A DNA stretch of 55,925 bases from Flammeovirgaceae bacterium BBD 1991-12 (lineage in GTDB: Bacteria; Bacteroidota; Bacteroidia; Cytophagales; Cyclobacteriaceae). Positions 36,555-46,390 of the stretch are shown one piece after another. The DNA lies in NCBI GenBank assembly GCA_001657315.1, contig LYSV01000018.1, positions 102,696 to 158,620 of the forward strand, in the 5' to 3' direction. The first letter of the stretch is position 1; each line of letters starts with the position of its first letter. Made by a program: the position numbers and the translations under genes. A model generated the notes under the pieces. The model was not told where the DNA came from. It saw only the letters and a program-made list of their open reading frames with translations, and did no database searches.

Positions 36555-38879
36555 ATGAATTGTCCCAAAACACAACATATTATTGTCCGGAGTTTTCTGA
36601 TGCTCCTGACGGTGCTGACAACTTTTACAGTGAGGGCCGCCGATTGTCCTGCAGAGAACGCCAAAATGGTGATAAAACCAGCCGGACAACCAGCCGAATA
36701 TCTTCTTTCATTTTCCACGGAGGGGGAATTTGACTTTGCCCATTTGTCCGTGTATGTTACCTATCTTGATGCCAACTATCCCTCTAAAAACCAGGAGTAT
36801 CATATGGATCACCTTACCGACGGGGATTATGAGCAAAACCTGCAATTTGATCTGAATGGGAAATATTCAATTTACCTGTATGTGCTGTCTCCGGATTGTT
36901 TTATTGATCTGGAGGATACAATAGAGGTTGTTGGTGCGGAGCATTCGATGAACTGCTCAGCTTCTATGGAGGTTGAGCTGCTCAATGAGGATCTGGGTAT
37001 ATACGAAGTTACATGGCCCGAAGTGTCCTTCAATTTTGATCTTCCCAAACCCTACCATTTTACGGCAGAGCATCAGTTCTATGAATATGGCGATAGTATT
37101 GTAAGGATCACTGTACCTACTACACTTGCTTCGGTAAAAAGGCTGAAACCCAGGGGTTATAATGACTATTTCACTGATGAGGGTAACGTAATATACAAGC
37201 AGACAGAGCCCTACGTGCACCTTTCACCACGTCGGCATATGTATCTGGAAACGGGCGAATACATAGTAAAAGGCAGAAGATCATATAGTTTTGAAGATGC
37301 CGCAGGGGAAATGTTTCAATGTGATGTGACCGGGGAAGCTACTCTGAAAATGTCGGAAACACCGGCACAACCTGACTGTGATTCATGGAAGAGAGATATA
37401 AAGCTACAAAGTCATGCCCACTGGGCGAACGAGGATCTTAAGGCCGGTAAAAGGATGTTCAGCATTAAGTACCTGGGGCTTCCGCAAACGGATGATCTCA
37501 TGGAGCATGATGCCCTGGCCTTTTGGTTTGAGGCACGTGAGATACATTGGGATTTTGGTGACGGTGAGGGCATAGTCCTCGAGAGGACTTCCGCTCTGCT
37601 CGACTACCACCACAGTAACTACAGTATCAGGTCGCATGAATATACACATAATGGATCCTACATTGTGTCGTTCAGGGTCATATCCATGTCAGGCTGCACG
37701 CTGATGGAGACCAGTGAAGTTATTGAGATCACAGAGCTGGAGGAAGAATTTGCGTGTGAGGAACTGGAAGTTTCTATTCTTCATGAAGATCTGCCCTACG
37801 GCCAGAATTACCGGTTTACCTTCTCACACAACCTTTCTGACCTGACCGGCGCCGGTACAACGTTTGACAAGGTAGTGTGGAAATTTGATGATAGCCAGGT
37901 GTTTGAGCAGGAAACCGTTGACTATATGTTCAGGACTAACGGAGAGCATACAGTCGGGCTGGAAGTGTTCTATGAGGGGTGCCAGCGTACATTTCAGGAG
38001 GTAGTTAAGACCGATGAATCCTTTTGCAATCCCTGGGACTTTTCCGCTCTGTTCAATTACTGGCCTGAAAAGGATTCGGTCTATATGATGGCACGGAATA
38101 CAGGTAGCAGCTACCGGTATACCTGGCAGGCCGGTAAGGCGGACAGCACAGGACTGGGACTGTCCAGTGTAGTGATGCCGCTGGATAAGGACAATGAAAC
38201 GGTGTTGCTGAAAATGACAATAGAGGATACCAATGCCCACAGTCCGTACTATGGCATAGTGCTGAGTGATTCGGTTGTACTCAATATAGCCCCTCAGAGC
38301 TGTGCCGGCAACGTGCTGTTGACACCTTCCATATCACCGGACGAACCCAGGAAGGTCTCATTCAGGATTGCTGCGGGATACGGCCTGGACTTTTACAGCA
38401 TGACCTTTGGTGATGGTCATAGCCATTACGGGAGCAGGATATGTTTTGATGAGGAGGGTCATTCGGATATTGTGGACCACACCTACGTCGCCAGTGGTAC
38501 CTATGAAGTGCAACTTTATGTTATCACCTCAGACCGCTGTATTGTCAGCCTCAAGCAAGAGGTGAAGATAACGACAATTCCTGATCCTGCCGATGAAGAA
38601 GGAGATATCATCACAGGGTTTGCCGGGAAGAAGAATAGTTCGGGCCTGATAACCGCATACCCTAATCCTGCAACTAATGAATTATATATCTCCACCAAAA
38701 ACATGGAGCCTGACATGCCCTGGAGCGTTGTTGACCTTACCGGGAAAAATATGTTAGTAGGGCAATTGAACGGGACAGATTCAAAGATTGATGTAGGTAT
38801 GCTTCCTGCCGGGCTTTACATATTAAGGATAGGAATACCCGGGGAGGAGCACCTGACAAGAATCGTAGTGAACCCGTAA
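36555..38879 (+). CDS. PKD-domain protein with T9SS sorting tail
   Basis: A 774-residue secreted protein. The signal peptide ends near VRAADCP. The body contains PKD-like beta-sandwich modules, seen from IHWDFGDGEGI at about 335 and the EYTHNGSYIVSFRV segment, VVWKFDDSQ with the NGEHTVGLEV segment at about 460, and FGDGHSHYG with YVASGTYEVQLYV at about 630. The tail (about 700-774) starts AYPNPATNELYIST and is a T9SS type A sorting domain, so the protein is delivered to the surface. Cysteines occur in pairs through the modules. It is probably adhesive or structural. No enzyme domain is visible. A long hairpin lies just past its stop. Confidence 0.9.
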   Translation: MNCPKTQHIIVRSFLMLLTVLTTFTVRAADCPAENAKMVIKPAGQPAEYLLSFSTEGEFDFAHLSVYVTYLDANYPSKNQEYHMDHLTDGDYEQNLQFDLNGKYSIYLYVLSPDCFIDLEDTIEVVGAEHSMNCSASMEVELLNEDLGIYEVTWPEVSFNFDLPKPYHFTAEHQFYEYGDSIVRITVPTTLASVKRLKPRGYNDYFTDEGNVIYKQTEPYVHLSPRRHMYLETGEYIVKGRRSYSFEDAAGEMFQCDVTGEATLKMSETPAQPDCDSWKRDIKLQSHAHWANEDLKAGKRMFSIKYLGLPQTDDLMEHDALAFWFEAREIHWDFGDGEGIVLERTSALLDYHHSNYSIRSHEYTHNGSYIVSFRVISMSGCTLMETSEVIEITELEEEFACEELEVSILHEDLPYGQNYRFTFSHNLSDLTGAGTTFDKVVWKFDDSQVFEQETVDYMFRTNGEHTVGLEVFYEGCQRTFQEVVKTDESFCNPWDFSALFNYWPEKDSVYMMARNTGSSYRYTWQAGKADSTGLGLSSVVMPLDKDNETVLLKMTIEDTNAHSPYYGIVLSDSVVLNIAPQSCAGNVLLTPSISPDEPRKVSFRIAAGYGLDFYSMTFGDGHSHYGSRICFDEEGHSDIVDHTYVASGTYEVQLYVITSDRCIVSLKQEVKITTIPDPADEEGDIITGFAGKKNSSGLITAYPNPATNELYISTKNMEPDMPWSVVDLTGKNMLVGQLNGTDSKIDVGMLPAGLYILRIGIPGEEHLTRIVVNP

Positions 38880-38897
38880 GTTCATCAGTAAAAGAGT

Positions 38898-38950
38898 AGA
38901 GGGGTACGGCGTTCGAAGGTTGAAAGGTTTTTTTGAACGCATACCTCTCT
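38898..38950. repeat. Imperfect hairpin downstream of the PKD T9SS gene, T run in loop
   Basis: AGAGGGGTACGGCGTTC (38898-38914) pairs, with two irregularities, with GAACGCATACCTCTCT (38935-38950). The loop contains a T run (38928-38934). It starts 19 bases after the PKD gene stop, so it may act as a terminator-like or mRNA-stabilising element, although the T tract is in the loop rather than after the stem. Confidence 0.5.
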
Positions 38951-39320
38951 GCTTTAACACTGCAAACACGTAACCTGACTATCAATTTGATCTGCAATGG
39001 GTGCCATTACCAGTCTGGAAGCAAGCGATAAACTCACACATCATGAGCCCGTCCCTATGAAAAAATTCGGGTGTTCACATCAAACAGCTCTGGTCATTCA
39101 CTCACTACGTTGCTCAACGTTACTTTATCATTACCGATCCCGCTTGTGGAGGTTGCCTGAAAGGTTGTTCACATTTTCAATAGGTGCCTTCATAATTTTC
39201 AGCAAAAATGCCAGTAAGGGCCTTGCCAGGCCATTAATCAACCTCTGTAGTCATTTTGTAGTTACAGGTATCCACTTTTTTCCGACAGAGGAATTTAGCT
39301 TGGCCAAAAATGTGATCTGA
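38951..39320. other. Gap before the surface-protein operon
   Basis: 370 bases. A 107-codon frame ending at 39320 has no signal or family features and is probably chance. The region should contain the promoter of the four-gene run that starts at 39321. Nothing else is recognised. Confidence 0.4.
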
Positions 39321-39821
39321 ATGAAACCATTGCTAAATGCGATGCTTCTGGTAGCTGCCTGTACATCAGCTTCAGGTGGGCAAAGTCTTGAACTGCAAAA
39401 GTCCGGTATGGCTACAGCAGGAGGATCGGCTGAATTCTACACACAGAACGGTCCGTATTTTATAAGCTATTCCATTGGCCAGCATTCACCGGTTACCGGT
39501 CTTCAACATAATGACCTGTATCTGCTTCAGGGTTTTGAGCATATCAGTTTGAACCGATCTGTTATGGAAAAAGAAGAACTATATGTTTTTCCTAACCCAA
39601 CTGGAGGACCAGTGACAGTTTATGGAAAGGTCCTCGCTACTTTCGAAGAGATCACTCTTTCACTGGTTAGTACCGATGGCAGAACAGTAAGGGAGGACAG
39701 GGTGATCACAACAAACGACCGGGTCATAGTGGATTATACGCGCATTAAAAGGGGAATGTACATCCTGAAGCTTGGCCATGCATCCCGGGAATATTTCAGG
39801 ACGAAAGTGGTATTACAATGA
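39321..39821 (+). CDS. Short T9SS type A sorting-domain protein
   Basis: A 166-residue protein. The signal region MKPLLNAMLLVAACTSASGGQS is followed by a small beta domain (SGMATAGGSAEFYTQNGPYFISYSIGQ is split by short linkers), a pattern known from many Bacteroidota surface proteins. The second half is a T9SS tail beginning FPNPTGGPVTVYG and ending in a basic strand. It is short enough to be mostly targeting domain, so it may be a small surface subunit. Its stop overlaps the ATG of the barrel-like gene (ATGA), and the adhesin gene follows, so it opens a surface-protein operon. Confidence 0.86.
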   Translation: MKPLLNAMLLVAACTSASGGQSLELQKSGMATAGGSAEFYTQNGPYFISYSIGQHSPVTGLQHNDLYLLQGFEHISLNRSVMEKEELYVFPNPTGGPVTVYGKVLATFEEITLSLVSTDGRTVREDRVITTNDRVIVDYTRIKRGMYILKLGHASREYFRTKVVLQ

Positions 39822-40450
39822 AGGCAATCATGTTGCTGTCCTCCATGTTCCTGTTTACCAGGCTGACCTTTGCTCAGCATGTCGGCGTAGGGATAGGTAC
39901 AACTTTGCTCAACGTGAGGTTTGAGAGTGAGGAAGATCCTGTTAAGCACAACCTCGAAAGCCTTCCCGGAGCTACGGCCTCTGTCTTCTTTATAAAAACC
40001 CTGGGGCAGTCTGAAGATGAGACTTCATTGAACATACATCAGGTATACGCTGAAGCAGGATATAAAAGCGGAAGAGTGACCGATGAAGCAGACCAGTTAC
40101 TATCCATCTGGAGCCTCCATCACTTGTCCTGCTCATTTGTATACCGCTATACACGGATATTAGGCGAAAAGGCCAACCCTTTTTTGGGTGGTGGTGCAGC
40201 TTACGACCACCTCCTGGAAGGCACACAATCACAAGGTTTCATGCAATACGACCTGACCGATCATCTGACCAGGTCAAATGTCAGTGCCATAGCAGAAGCG
40301 GGTGTAGCTTATCATATTTCGGAAGATTCATTTGCAACATTCTCTTTGTCCTGGTCCGGAGGACTGGCCAATGTGGAAAGGGATGTGCGGCAGAAAGCCT
40401 ACCTGAACAGCATTAAGCTTTCACTCGCCACTTTTTTTAAACTCAACTGA
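39818..40450 (+). CDS. Predicted outer-membrane beta-barrel protein
   Basis: A 210-residue protein with a signal peptide ending FAQ. The mature part alternates polar and hydrophobic residues and contains many Gly and aromatic residues (HVGVGIGTTLLNVRF at the start, NPFLGGGAAYDHLL in the middle), and ends with a strand closing in a Phe-rich end (KLSLATFFKLN), as in small outer-membrane barrels. No named family is recognised beyond the outer-membrane beta-barrel class. It is translationally coupled to the short T9SS protein upstream (4-base overlap) and lies 8 bases from the adhesin gene downstream. It may be a surface or export partner of those proteins (inference). Confidence 0.8.
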   Translation: MKAIMLLSSMFLFTRLTFAQHVGVGIGTTLLNVRFESEEDPVKHNLESLPGATASVFFIKTLGQSEDETSLNIHQVYAEAGYKSGRVTDEADQLLSIWSLHHLSCSFVYRYTRILGEKANPFLGGGAAYDHLLEGTQSQGFMQYDLTDHLTRSNVSAIAEAGVAYHISEDSFATFSLSWSGGLANVERDVRQKAYLNSIKLSLATFFKLN

Positions 40451-40458
40451 TCATCAAT

Positions 40459-43400
40459 ATGAAAGGTATTGTTTTTTCGATTTTTGTTCTACTCATAGCA
40501 GCGACAGTGTCTTTTTCCCAGGGGGACGGCATTGGTTTTTCCTACCAGGCCGTAGCCGTAGACCGGTCTCAGTCACAGGGTTTCGGACGTGATCCGGGAG
40601 GAAAAATATTGGCTGAACATGATCTGACCATTCGATTCTCCATTCGTGGCGATATGCCTGAAGGACCAACGGTGTTTCAGGAAACGCATGATACATCCAC
40701 AGATATTTTTGGTATTTTCCGGTGTATCATTGGTCAGGGTGAGCGAATCATGGATGCCGACCTGACAGAACTGCACTGGGGTCAGACTACCTATTATCTT
40801 GCAGTGGAAGTGGACATGGGGGCAGGTTTCTTTCTTTTAGGTACAGAAGTGCTGACTATTCCTCCATATGCTTCAGGCGGGGATGGGAACAACATGGATG
40901 AACTTCAGGACATTAGCACGGATGGCACCCCCGGGCATATGGAGCTCTCAAAGGGTTCACAGATCCAGCTCAACGTTGACGACAATGACGCTGATCCACG
41001 CAATGAGATACAGGATATCAGTACAGACGCGTCCCCTGGGCAACTGGCGATCTCGGATGGCTCTGAGATCCGGCTCAATGTTGATGATTGTGACGCCGAT
41101 TCACTTAATGAGATCCAGGACCTTGCACTCGAAAACGGTTTTCTTTCAATTACCAACAACAGTACGGCCACTGAAATAAACCTGAATTCTTTCCTAAGCG
41201 GTGCTTTTTCTACCAGTAACAACATTACCTTCAACGCTTCCGGAGACTTGACAAGTGATAGTTTTCTTTTCGGCAGCGCTCAGTTTGAAGATGATGCCAG
41301 CACAGAAGATGATGACGTGAGGCTGTTTTTTAATAAGCACAACGGCGCGTTCAGGGCAGGGCTTGGCCTGAATGGCTGGACAGATGTGGGTGATTATTCC
41401 ACAGCATTTGGCTATGACAACCGGGCCCTGGGTGAGGCATCCACAGCATTTGGTGTTATGAATTATGCACCCGGAATTGCATCTTTTGTGTCTGGTGGAT
41501 TAGTAGAAGCCCGGGGAACATCCAGTGCTGCTTTTGGGATTGCATGCATATCATCGGGAGATTACTCTTTTTCAACAGGATTATATGCAGTGGCCCATGG
41601 CAATGGTAGTCTGGCCATTGGAGAGGGGGCGGAAGCTTATTCCTATACTGAGGCGAGTTTGGGTAGACTCAATACAACCTACGTACCTTTGGGCGGAACA
41701 TTAGGCTGGGATCCCGCTGACCGCCTTTTTGTGCTGGGCAATGGGACATATGCCAGTCGTTCAGATGCATTGATCGTGTATAAATCCGGCAATGCGGAAC
41801 TTAACGGATTACTGACGCTTGACCCTGACAATGACAATACGGGCTACACATTCCCTGATGCAGATGGCATCAACGGTCAGGTATTGACCACCAACGGCAA
41901 CGGAACGTTGGGCTGGACCAATTCGGTCGGCAACAGTGTTTTTGTTACTTCCGATAGTGTCACTTCCAATGAGATCGGAAACTATGCCTATGATGACTTT
42001 GTGTTTGGGAGTCCTTCACTTGACTATATATTTAGCCCTGACACAGATACCCATTTCCGGTTCTTTTTTGATAAAAGTAAAGGAGCATTCCGGGCGGGCT
42101 GGACTACGTTTAACAGTTGGGATGATCAGTATCGTGGACTTTTTTCAACTGCATTTGGAACACACACCACTGCCTCAGGAGATTACTCACTTGCTACCGG
42201 GAATTTAACCACTGCCTCAGGTGATGGGTCCGTAGTCTTTGGGGCCTTCTCCGAAGCTTTTAGTTATGGAGAAACCGTCGTCGGTTTGGGCAGTACAGAT
42301 TATGAGGTCTTCGATCCTGTGAACAGCATATCCACCTTTTATCCTGCTGACCGGCTTTTTGTTATTGGCAATGGAAACGGTATCGTCAATGATCCTTCCG
42401 TTCGTTCGGATGCATTGGTCATGCTTAAAAGTGGAGCAACCCGTCTTCATGGCCATTTAACCATAGATGCTGATAATGTGCCCGGGCCCGGTGAGCCCTA
42501 TACACTGCCAGGCCAGGATGGTGAGGCAGACCAGGTCATGGTTACCGACGGGAACGGAACCTTGACATGGGTGGATTACAATAATCCTCAGAGCACGATC
42601 CAGGATCTCAGCCTGACGAACAATATCCTCACCATTACCAACAATCCAACCGCAACGGAAATAGATCTGAGCCCCTATCTTGGGGGTGTATTTTCCACGA
42701 CCAGCGGTGTTACCTCCAATGCAAATGGTGACTATGGCAATGATGATTTTGTCTTTGGAAGCCCTCAAACGGATGATGATGGAGTAACCACTCATCTCAA
42801 CAGAATGTTCTTTGATAAGTCGAAGGCAGCCTTTCGCGCAGGACACGCCTCGAACGATGAATGGGATGAGGGCAATCGTGGGTTTTATTCGTTTGCAGGA
42901 GGGTTCAGGTGTACTGCCGGTGGAACAGGCTCCATTGCTATAGGGTATGAATCAAGTGCAACAGATAATTTTGCAGTAGCCCTCGGGCGTCGTAGCTCAG
43001 CTCTTGCTACGGCCACATTTGCGGCCGGGTATGAAACGGATGCACTTCAGGCACATGCCGTAGCGATCGGAAGTAATATTATTGCTGATGGAGAACAAGC
43101 CATAGCTGTGGGAACACGTCTGATTGCCGCAGGTGAAGGTGCACGGTGTTTTGGCTCAGGCAGCATTTCTTCAGGTGACCGTTCCACCACCATGGGTACC
43201 GGATTACGGGCCAATGCTTTCGGCGAAACGGTGTTGGGGATATTCAACACAGATACTCCTCCGTCAGTGAATGGCGATGTTCAGTTTAATCCTCAGGACA
43301 ATTTATTTGTAATTGGCAATGGGACCGGTCACAATGACAGATCTGACGCATTCAGGATCCTGAAAAACGGGGATGCTGTCCATTTTGGAAAGGTCACTAT

Positions 43401-43845
43401 AGATGCTGATAATGAAGGGGGCAATGGCGGGTATACACTTCCTGAACAGGACGCACCTGTGATCGGCTATGTAATGATGTCCGATAATAATGGAACAGTG
43501 AGTTGGGTAGACCCTGCGACCTTTTTATCCGATAAAAGGCTGAAAACCGATATCAAATCCCTGGAAGGGAGTTTGGAAAAGCTCAATGTATTGAACCCTG
43601 TGCATTTCCATTGGAATGGTGTGTACAATAACGATCCCGATCCGTTGCAAACCGGCTTTATAGCACAGGAGGTGCAAACTGTTCTTCCTGAACTGGTCAC
43701 ACAGGACGAAGAAAGTGATTATCTCAGGGTGAATTACATTGGCATGATCCCCCATTTGGTGGAAGCAGTGAAAGCATTGAAGCAAGAGAATGATGAGCTA
43801 AAAAAGGGCCTGCTTGCCCTGAAGAAACTGCTTGAAGAACAGTAG
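40459..43845 (+). CDS. Trimeric adhesin-like protein: YadA-head repeats with C-terminal S74 intramolecular chaperone
   Basis: A 1128-residue surface protein. After a signal peptide (ends FSQG), residues about 30-140 form a beta domain. Then come repeats of NEIQDISTDxSPG-type sequence (about 150-240), stretches of YadA/hemagglutinin head repeats (STAFGYDNRALGEASTAFG and similar, around 310-400, 550-600 and 800-920), and the linkers GYTFPDADGINGQVLTTN. The C-terminus (about 1015-1128) is a Peptidase_S74 domain: LSDKRLKTDIKSLEGSL, FIAQEVQTVLPELV, then a coiled-coil tail. In phage tail fibres, S74 trimerises and then cleaves itself off; here it should trimerise the fibre. There is no T9SS tail and no membrane anchor visible. 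Confidence 0.92.
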   Translation: MKGIVFSIFVLLIAATVSFSQGDGIGFSYQAVAVDRSQSQGFGRDPGGKILAEHDLTIRFSIRGDMPEGPTVFQETHDTSTDIFGIFRCIIGQGERIMDADLTELHWGQTTYYLAVEVDMGAGFFLLGTEVLTIPPYASGGDGNNMDELQDISTDGTPGHMELSKGSQIQLNVDDNDADPRNEIQDISTDASPGQLAISDGSEIRLNVDDCDADSLNEIQDLALENGFLSITNNSTATEINLNSFLSGAFSTSNNITFNASGDLTSDSFLFGSAQFEDDASTEDDDVRLFFNKHNGAFRAGLGLNGWTDVGDYSTAFGYDNRALGEASTAFGVMNYAPGIASFVSGGLVEARGTSSAAFGIACISSGDYSFSTGLYAVAHGNGSLAIGEGAEAYSYTEASLGRLNTTYVPLGGTLGWDPADRLFVLGNGTYASRSDALIVYKSGNAELNGLLTLDPDNDNTGYTFPDADGINGQVLTTNGNGTLGWTNSVGNSVFVTSDSVTSNEIGNYAYDDFVFGSPSLDYIFSPDTDTHFRFFFDKSKGAFRAGWTTFNSWDDQYRGLFSTAFGTHTTASGDYSLATGNLTTASGDGSVVFGAFSEAFSYGETVVGLGSTDYEVFDPVNSISTFYPADRLFVIGNGNGIVNDPSVRSDALVMLKSGATRLHGHLTIDADNVPGPGEPYTLPGQDGEADQVMVTDGNGTLTWVDYNNPQSTIQDLSLTNNILTITNNPTATEIDLSPYLGGVFSTTSGVTSNANGDYGNDDFVFGSPQTDDDGVTTHLNRMFFDKSKAAFRAGHASNDEWDEGNRGFYSFAGGFRCTAGGTGSIAIGYESSATDNFAVALGRRSSALATATFAAGYETDALQAHAVAIGSNIIADGEQAIAVGTRLIAAGEGARCFGSGSISSGDRSTTMGTGLRANAFGETVLGIFNTDTPPSVNGDVQFNPQDNLFVIGNGTGHNDRSDAFRILKNGDAVHFGKVTIDADNEGGNGGYTLPEQDAPVIGYVMMSDNNGTVSWVDPATFLSDKRLKTDIKSLEGSLEKLNVLNPVHFHWNGVYNNDPDPLQTGFIAQEVQTVLPELVTQDEESDYLRVNYIGMIPHLVEAVKALKQENDELKKGLLALKKLLEEQ

Positions 43846-43907
43846 ATAGAAAGAGATCAGCGGCCTGCTGAAGATGGACCTTATCCTTTAATTTAAAAGA
43901 TATCACA

Positions 43908-44462
43908 GTGTTAAATAATATTGGTGGCGTTCTGTTGATCATCTTATGCTCTAATACGATCCATGGGCAACAGATAGCCGAAACCAATACTTTCAAAATA
44001 GAGGAGGCAGGCGTTTTGTTCGATGCCCCCGGGGGATGGACATTAGCCTCCAAAACCGGTGACCCTGGGCAAGGTATGGTACAGTATGTTTATACGCACG
44101 ATCATGTGAAAGGAGAGGGGCAACTCGTCAACCCGACTATCATCGTGACACTGGATAAAGGAAGTTGGTTCAATGATGAGTCACACTACCTGAAGGAAAA
44201 ACTGGGTTACCATCAGGAACTTGATGACTCGATCCTCAGGACTGTATCACCGGAAAATATGGAAAGCCCTCTCATGATCAGCGCTTACTATTCAGAAGGG
44301 ATCTCTGGTCTTGAAAACAACCCTTACGGGCAGCACCTCAGGATGGTCACCTTCTGGAATGAAAAAGTGGGTTTCCATATGGTGATACAAACCTCTTTGA
44401 AAGACCTGCAAGCCAACGAAGAGCACTACAAGGCCCTTTTAAAATCAATCCGCTATCAATGA
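43908..44462 (+). CDS. Small secreted protein of the adhesin operon
   Basis: A 184-residue protein; the start is the GTG at 43908 because it alone precedes the signal peptide (GVLLIILCSNTIHGQQ). The mature part starts with FDAPGGWTLASKTGD, a beta-rich region of the type seen in PsbP/MOG1-like secreted domains, and ends LLKSIRYQ, typical of that fold. This fold assignment is tentative. It lies 62 bases after the S74 protein on the same strand, so it is probably in the same transcript. No lipobox or T9SS tail. Function unknown. Confidence 0.75.
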   Translation: MLNNIGGVLLIILCSNTIHGQQIAETNTFKIEEAGVLFDAPGGWTLASKTGDPGQGMVQYVYTHDHVKGEGQLVNPTIIVTLDKGSWFNDESHYLKEKLGYHQELDDSILRTVSPENMESPLMISAYYSEGISGLENNPYGQHLRMVTFWNEKVGFHMVIQTSLKDLQANEEHYKALLKSIRYQ

Positions 44463-44718
44463 TAAGCCCGTAACCCATACAGTCTCCACCTGGAAAGATA
44501 TGCCACCATACACCTGGCATTATCAGGGTATATAACGGTGCCTCCTCAGGTAGTTCCCTACTTTGAGCACGGCTGACTTCGATTTTACTTCCACTAGTCA
44601 TTTTGTGGCCCCCATGTAGATGCCTCGTAGATCACAGGGATAGGATAATCGGATATTCATGTATGTATGTTGGTGTCAGATTGATGATAAAGTATCAAGA
44701 GCGATAACCTGACACCCA

Positions 44719-45627
44719 ATGCTTGAAATCGAGAAAAAACAACTTTACAGACAGATTGGAAAACTTGTCCGGCAAAAGTGCCTGGCGTATCCCGGGGACT
44801 TTCAACAAGTGGATGAACTGATTGTGCGTATCCAGGAAGGTTTGCAGAACGGGTTTCTCACAAGGAAGACTATTTCCCAACTCATCAGATGTTTTGACAG
44901 AGAGTTCATTGAAAATACCGTTCAGGGCCACGGCTTAAAGAAACCCTTTGGGTACGCGGGGGATTTTTTGATGATAGACAAGATATACACATTTTACAAG
45001 TCAGGACACCCTGAATTTAGGTTTTGGGATGAATACTTTCATCAACATGCAGCTACCAAAGCTGTAAGGAACAGGAAGGAATATTTTAAACGAATTATAA
45101 ATCAGAAGACCGCGGACAATCCTTGTTTACATCTGCTTAACGTCGCTTCCGGCCCGGCCCGTGACCTTTATGAAATGTATGGTGAATTGTCTTCTCCCCA
45201 GAAGGTAAGGACCACCTGCGTTGAAATGGATAAAAATGCCATCTCTTATGCCAAAAAACTCAATAATATGTTTTTATCCCACATTGATTTCAGACATCGG
45301 AATATCTTCAGCTATACCGATGAAAGGGAATACGACATGATCTGGTCCGCCGGCCTGTTCGATTATTTTAACGACAAAACCTTTTTGTCAGTACTGTTAA
45401 AGCTAAAAAAGCATCTCAAAAAAGGAGGAGAAATGATCATCGGAAACTTCAATGAAGATTACAATCCCAGCCGGCCTTACATGGAGATCTTTGGTGAATG
45501 GTTTCTTCATCATCGCACGGAAGAGCAGCTCCTGGATCTGGCCGGCAAAGCAGGATTTACCCGGGAACAGACAGGAGTGGGGAGAGAGGAAGGAAACGTG
45601 AATCTTTTTTTGCATATCAAAAATTAA
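44719..45627 (+). CDS. Class I SAM-dependent methyltransferase
   Basis: A 302-residue cytoplasmic protein. Residues about 1-115 are helical, with basic stretches, and contain GYAGDFLMIDKIYTFY, typical of a Bacteroidota/cyanobacterial group of methyltransferases with an N-terminal helical domain. Motif I is LNVASGPARDLYE at about 138-150; an acidic residue at the end of the second strand (CVEMDKNAISYA) binds the ribose; motif IV is MIWSAGLFDYFND. The C-terminal part has a GNFNEDYNPSRPYME segment. It transfers a methyl group from S-adenosylmethionine; the substrate is unknown. The 256 bases upstream hold no gene. It is isolated from the converging ABC gene by 100 bases. Confidence 0.87.
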   Translation: MLEIEKKQLYRQIGKLVRQKCLAYPGDFQQVDELIVRIQEGLQNGFLTRKTISQLIRCFDREFIENTVQGHGLKKPFGYAGDFLMIDKIYTFYKSGHPEFRFWDEYFHQHAATKAVRNRKEYFKRIINQKTADNPCLHLLNVASGPARDLYEMYGELSSPQKVRTTCVEMDKNAISYAKKLNNMFLSHIDFRHRNIFSYTDEREYDMIWSAGLFDYFNDKTFLSVLLKLKKHLKKGGEMIIGNFNEDYNPSRPYMEIFGEWFLHHRTEEQLLDLAGKAGFTREQTGVGREEGNVNLFLHIKN

Positions 45628-45727
45628 GGCACGGTTAAGCCCGGCAATCTGTTTGTCTACATTCTGTGTATCACTCATGCGGAATATGGGCAATCTTGAT
45701 TTTTTCGGGAATGTTATCCCTGATAAG

Positions 45728-46390
45728 TCATCTTTCAAGCTCCAGTTGATTCTTTACCAGTGCATAGTACTGGCCCTTTTGGTTTACCAATCCGGTATGT
45801 ACACCTCTTTCCACAATACGTCCCTTATCCATGACAAGGATCTGATCAGCATTTTTTACGGTACTTAGCCGATGTGCTATGACCAACACTGTTCGCCCCT
45901 CAAATACCTTTGTCAGGTTCTTCATTATTGTTGTTTCATTCGTAGCATCCAGCGCTGAGGTGGCTTCATCGAAAAAGAGGAAGTCAGGATCCTTGTAAAC
46001 AGCCCGGGCTATCAATATCCTCTGTTTCTGACCCTGACTCATGCCAATTCCTTCCTGACCGATCCTGGTGTTGAAACCCAGTGGCAGTTCATGAACGAAC
46101 TGTGAAATATTTGCCAGCTCGGCTGCCTTTTGCAGGCGTTGCAGGTCCAGATGCTCCGGCTCATCACTCATGGCAATATTTGAGGCGATAGAGCCGGAAA
46201 ACAGGAAACCATCCTGCATTACGGCGCCGCAAAGGCTTCTCCACCTTTTGCTATGTATCGCCTGCAGGTCCATTCCGCCTACTTCGATCTTGCCTTCCGC
46301 AGGCCGGTAGAATTTGAGCAAAAGTTTCAGTAGGGTCGTTTTGCCACTTCCACTCATCCCCACAATCGCTGTTACCTTACCTTCCGGTAT
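45728..46390 (-). CDS. ABC exporter nucleotide-binding domain, 5' truncated at junction
   Basis: The ATPase domain of a peptide or bacteriocin-type ABC exporter, missing its peptidase and membrane domains. Visible are IPEGKVTAIVGMSGSGKTTL (Walker A, split here for length), the MQDGFLFSGSI Q-loop region, MSQGQKQR (signature, with MSQGQ for LSGGQ), FLFFDEATSALD (Walker B) and AHRLSTVKNADQ (H-loop). The C-terminus is complete. A GTG at 46363 would open a 211-residue frame, but homology continues upstream to about 46390 and then stops abruptly; the in-frame stop is at 46118 on the other side of the junction (TCA at 46418-46420). A full exporter would be about 700 residues. The fragment cannot bind a membrane and is probably non-functional unless the assembly is wrong. 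Confidence 0.85.
   Translation of the reverse strand: MPEGKVTAIVGMSGSGKTTLLKLLLKFYRPAEGKIEVGGMDLQAIHSKRWRSLCGAVMQDGFLFSGSIASNIAMSDEPEHLDLQRLQKAAELANISQFVHELPLGFNTRIGQEGIGMSQGQKQRILIARAVYKDPDFLFFDEATSALDATNETTIMKNLTKVFEGRTVLVIAHRLSTVKNADQILVMDKGRIVERGVHTGLVNQKGQYYALVKNQLELER

Noticed and set aside
38997-39320. A 107-codon plus-strand frame that ends exactly at the next gene's ATG
   Set aside because: Although its TGA abuts the ATG of the T9SS mini-protein, the sequence has no recognisable fold or signal and is rich in Leu/His/Arg in a way typical of chance frames.
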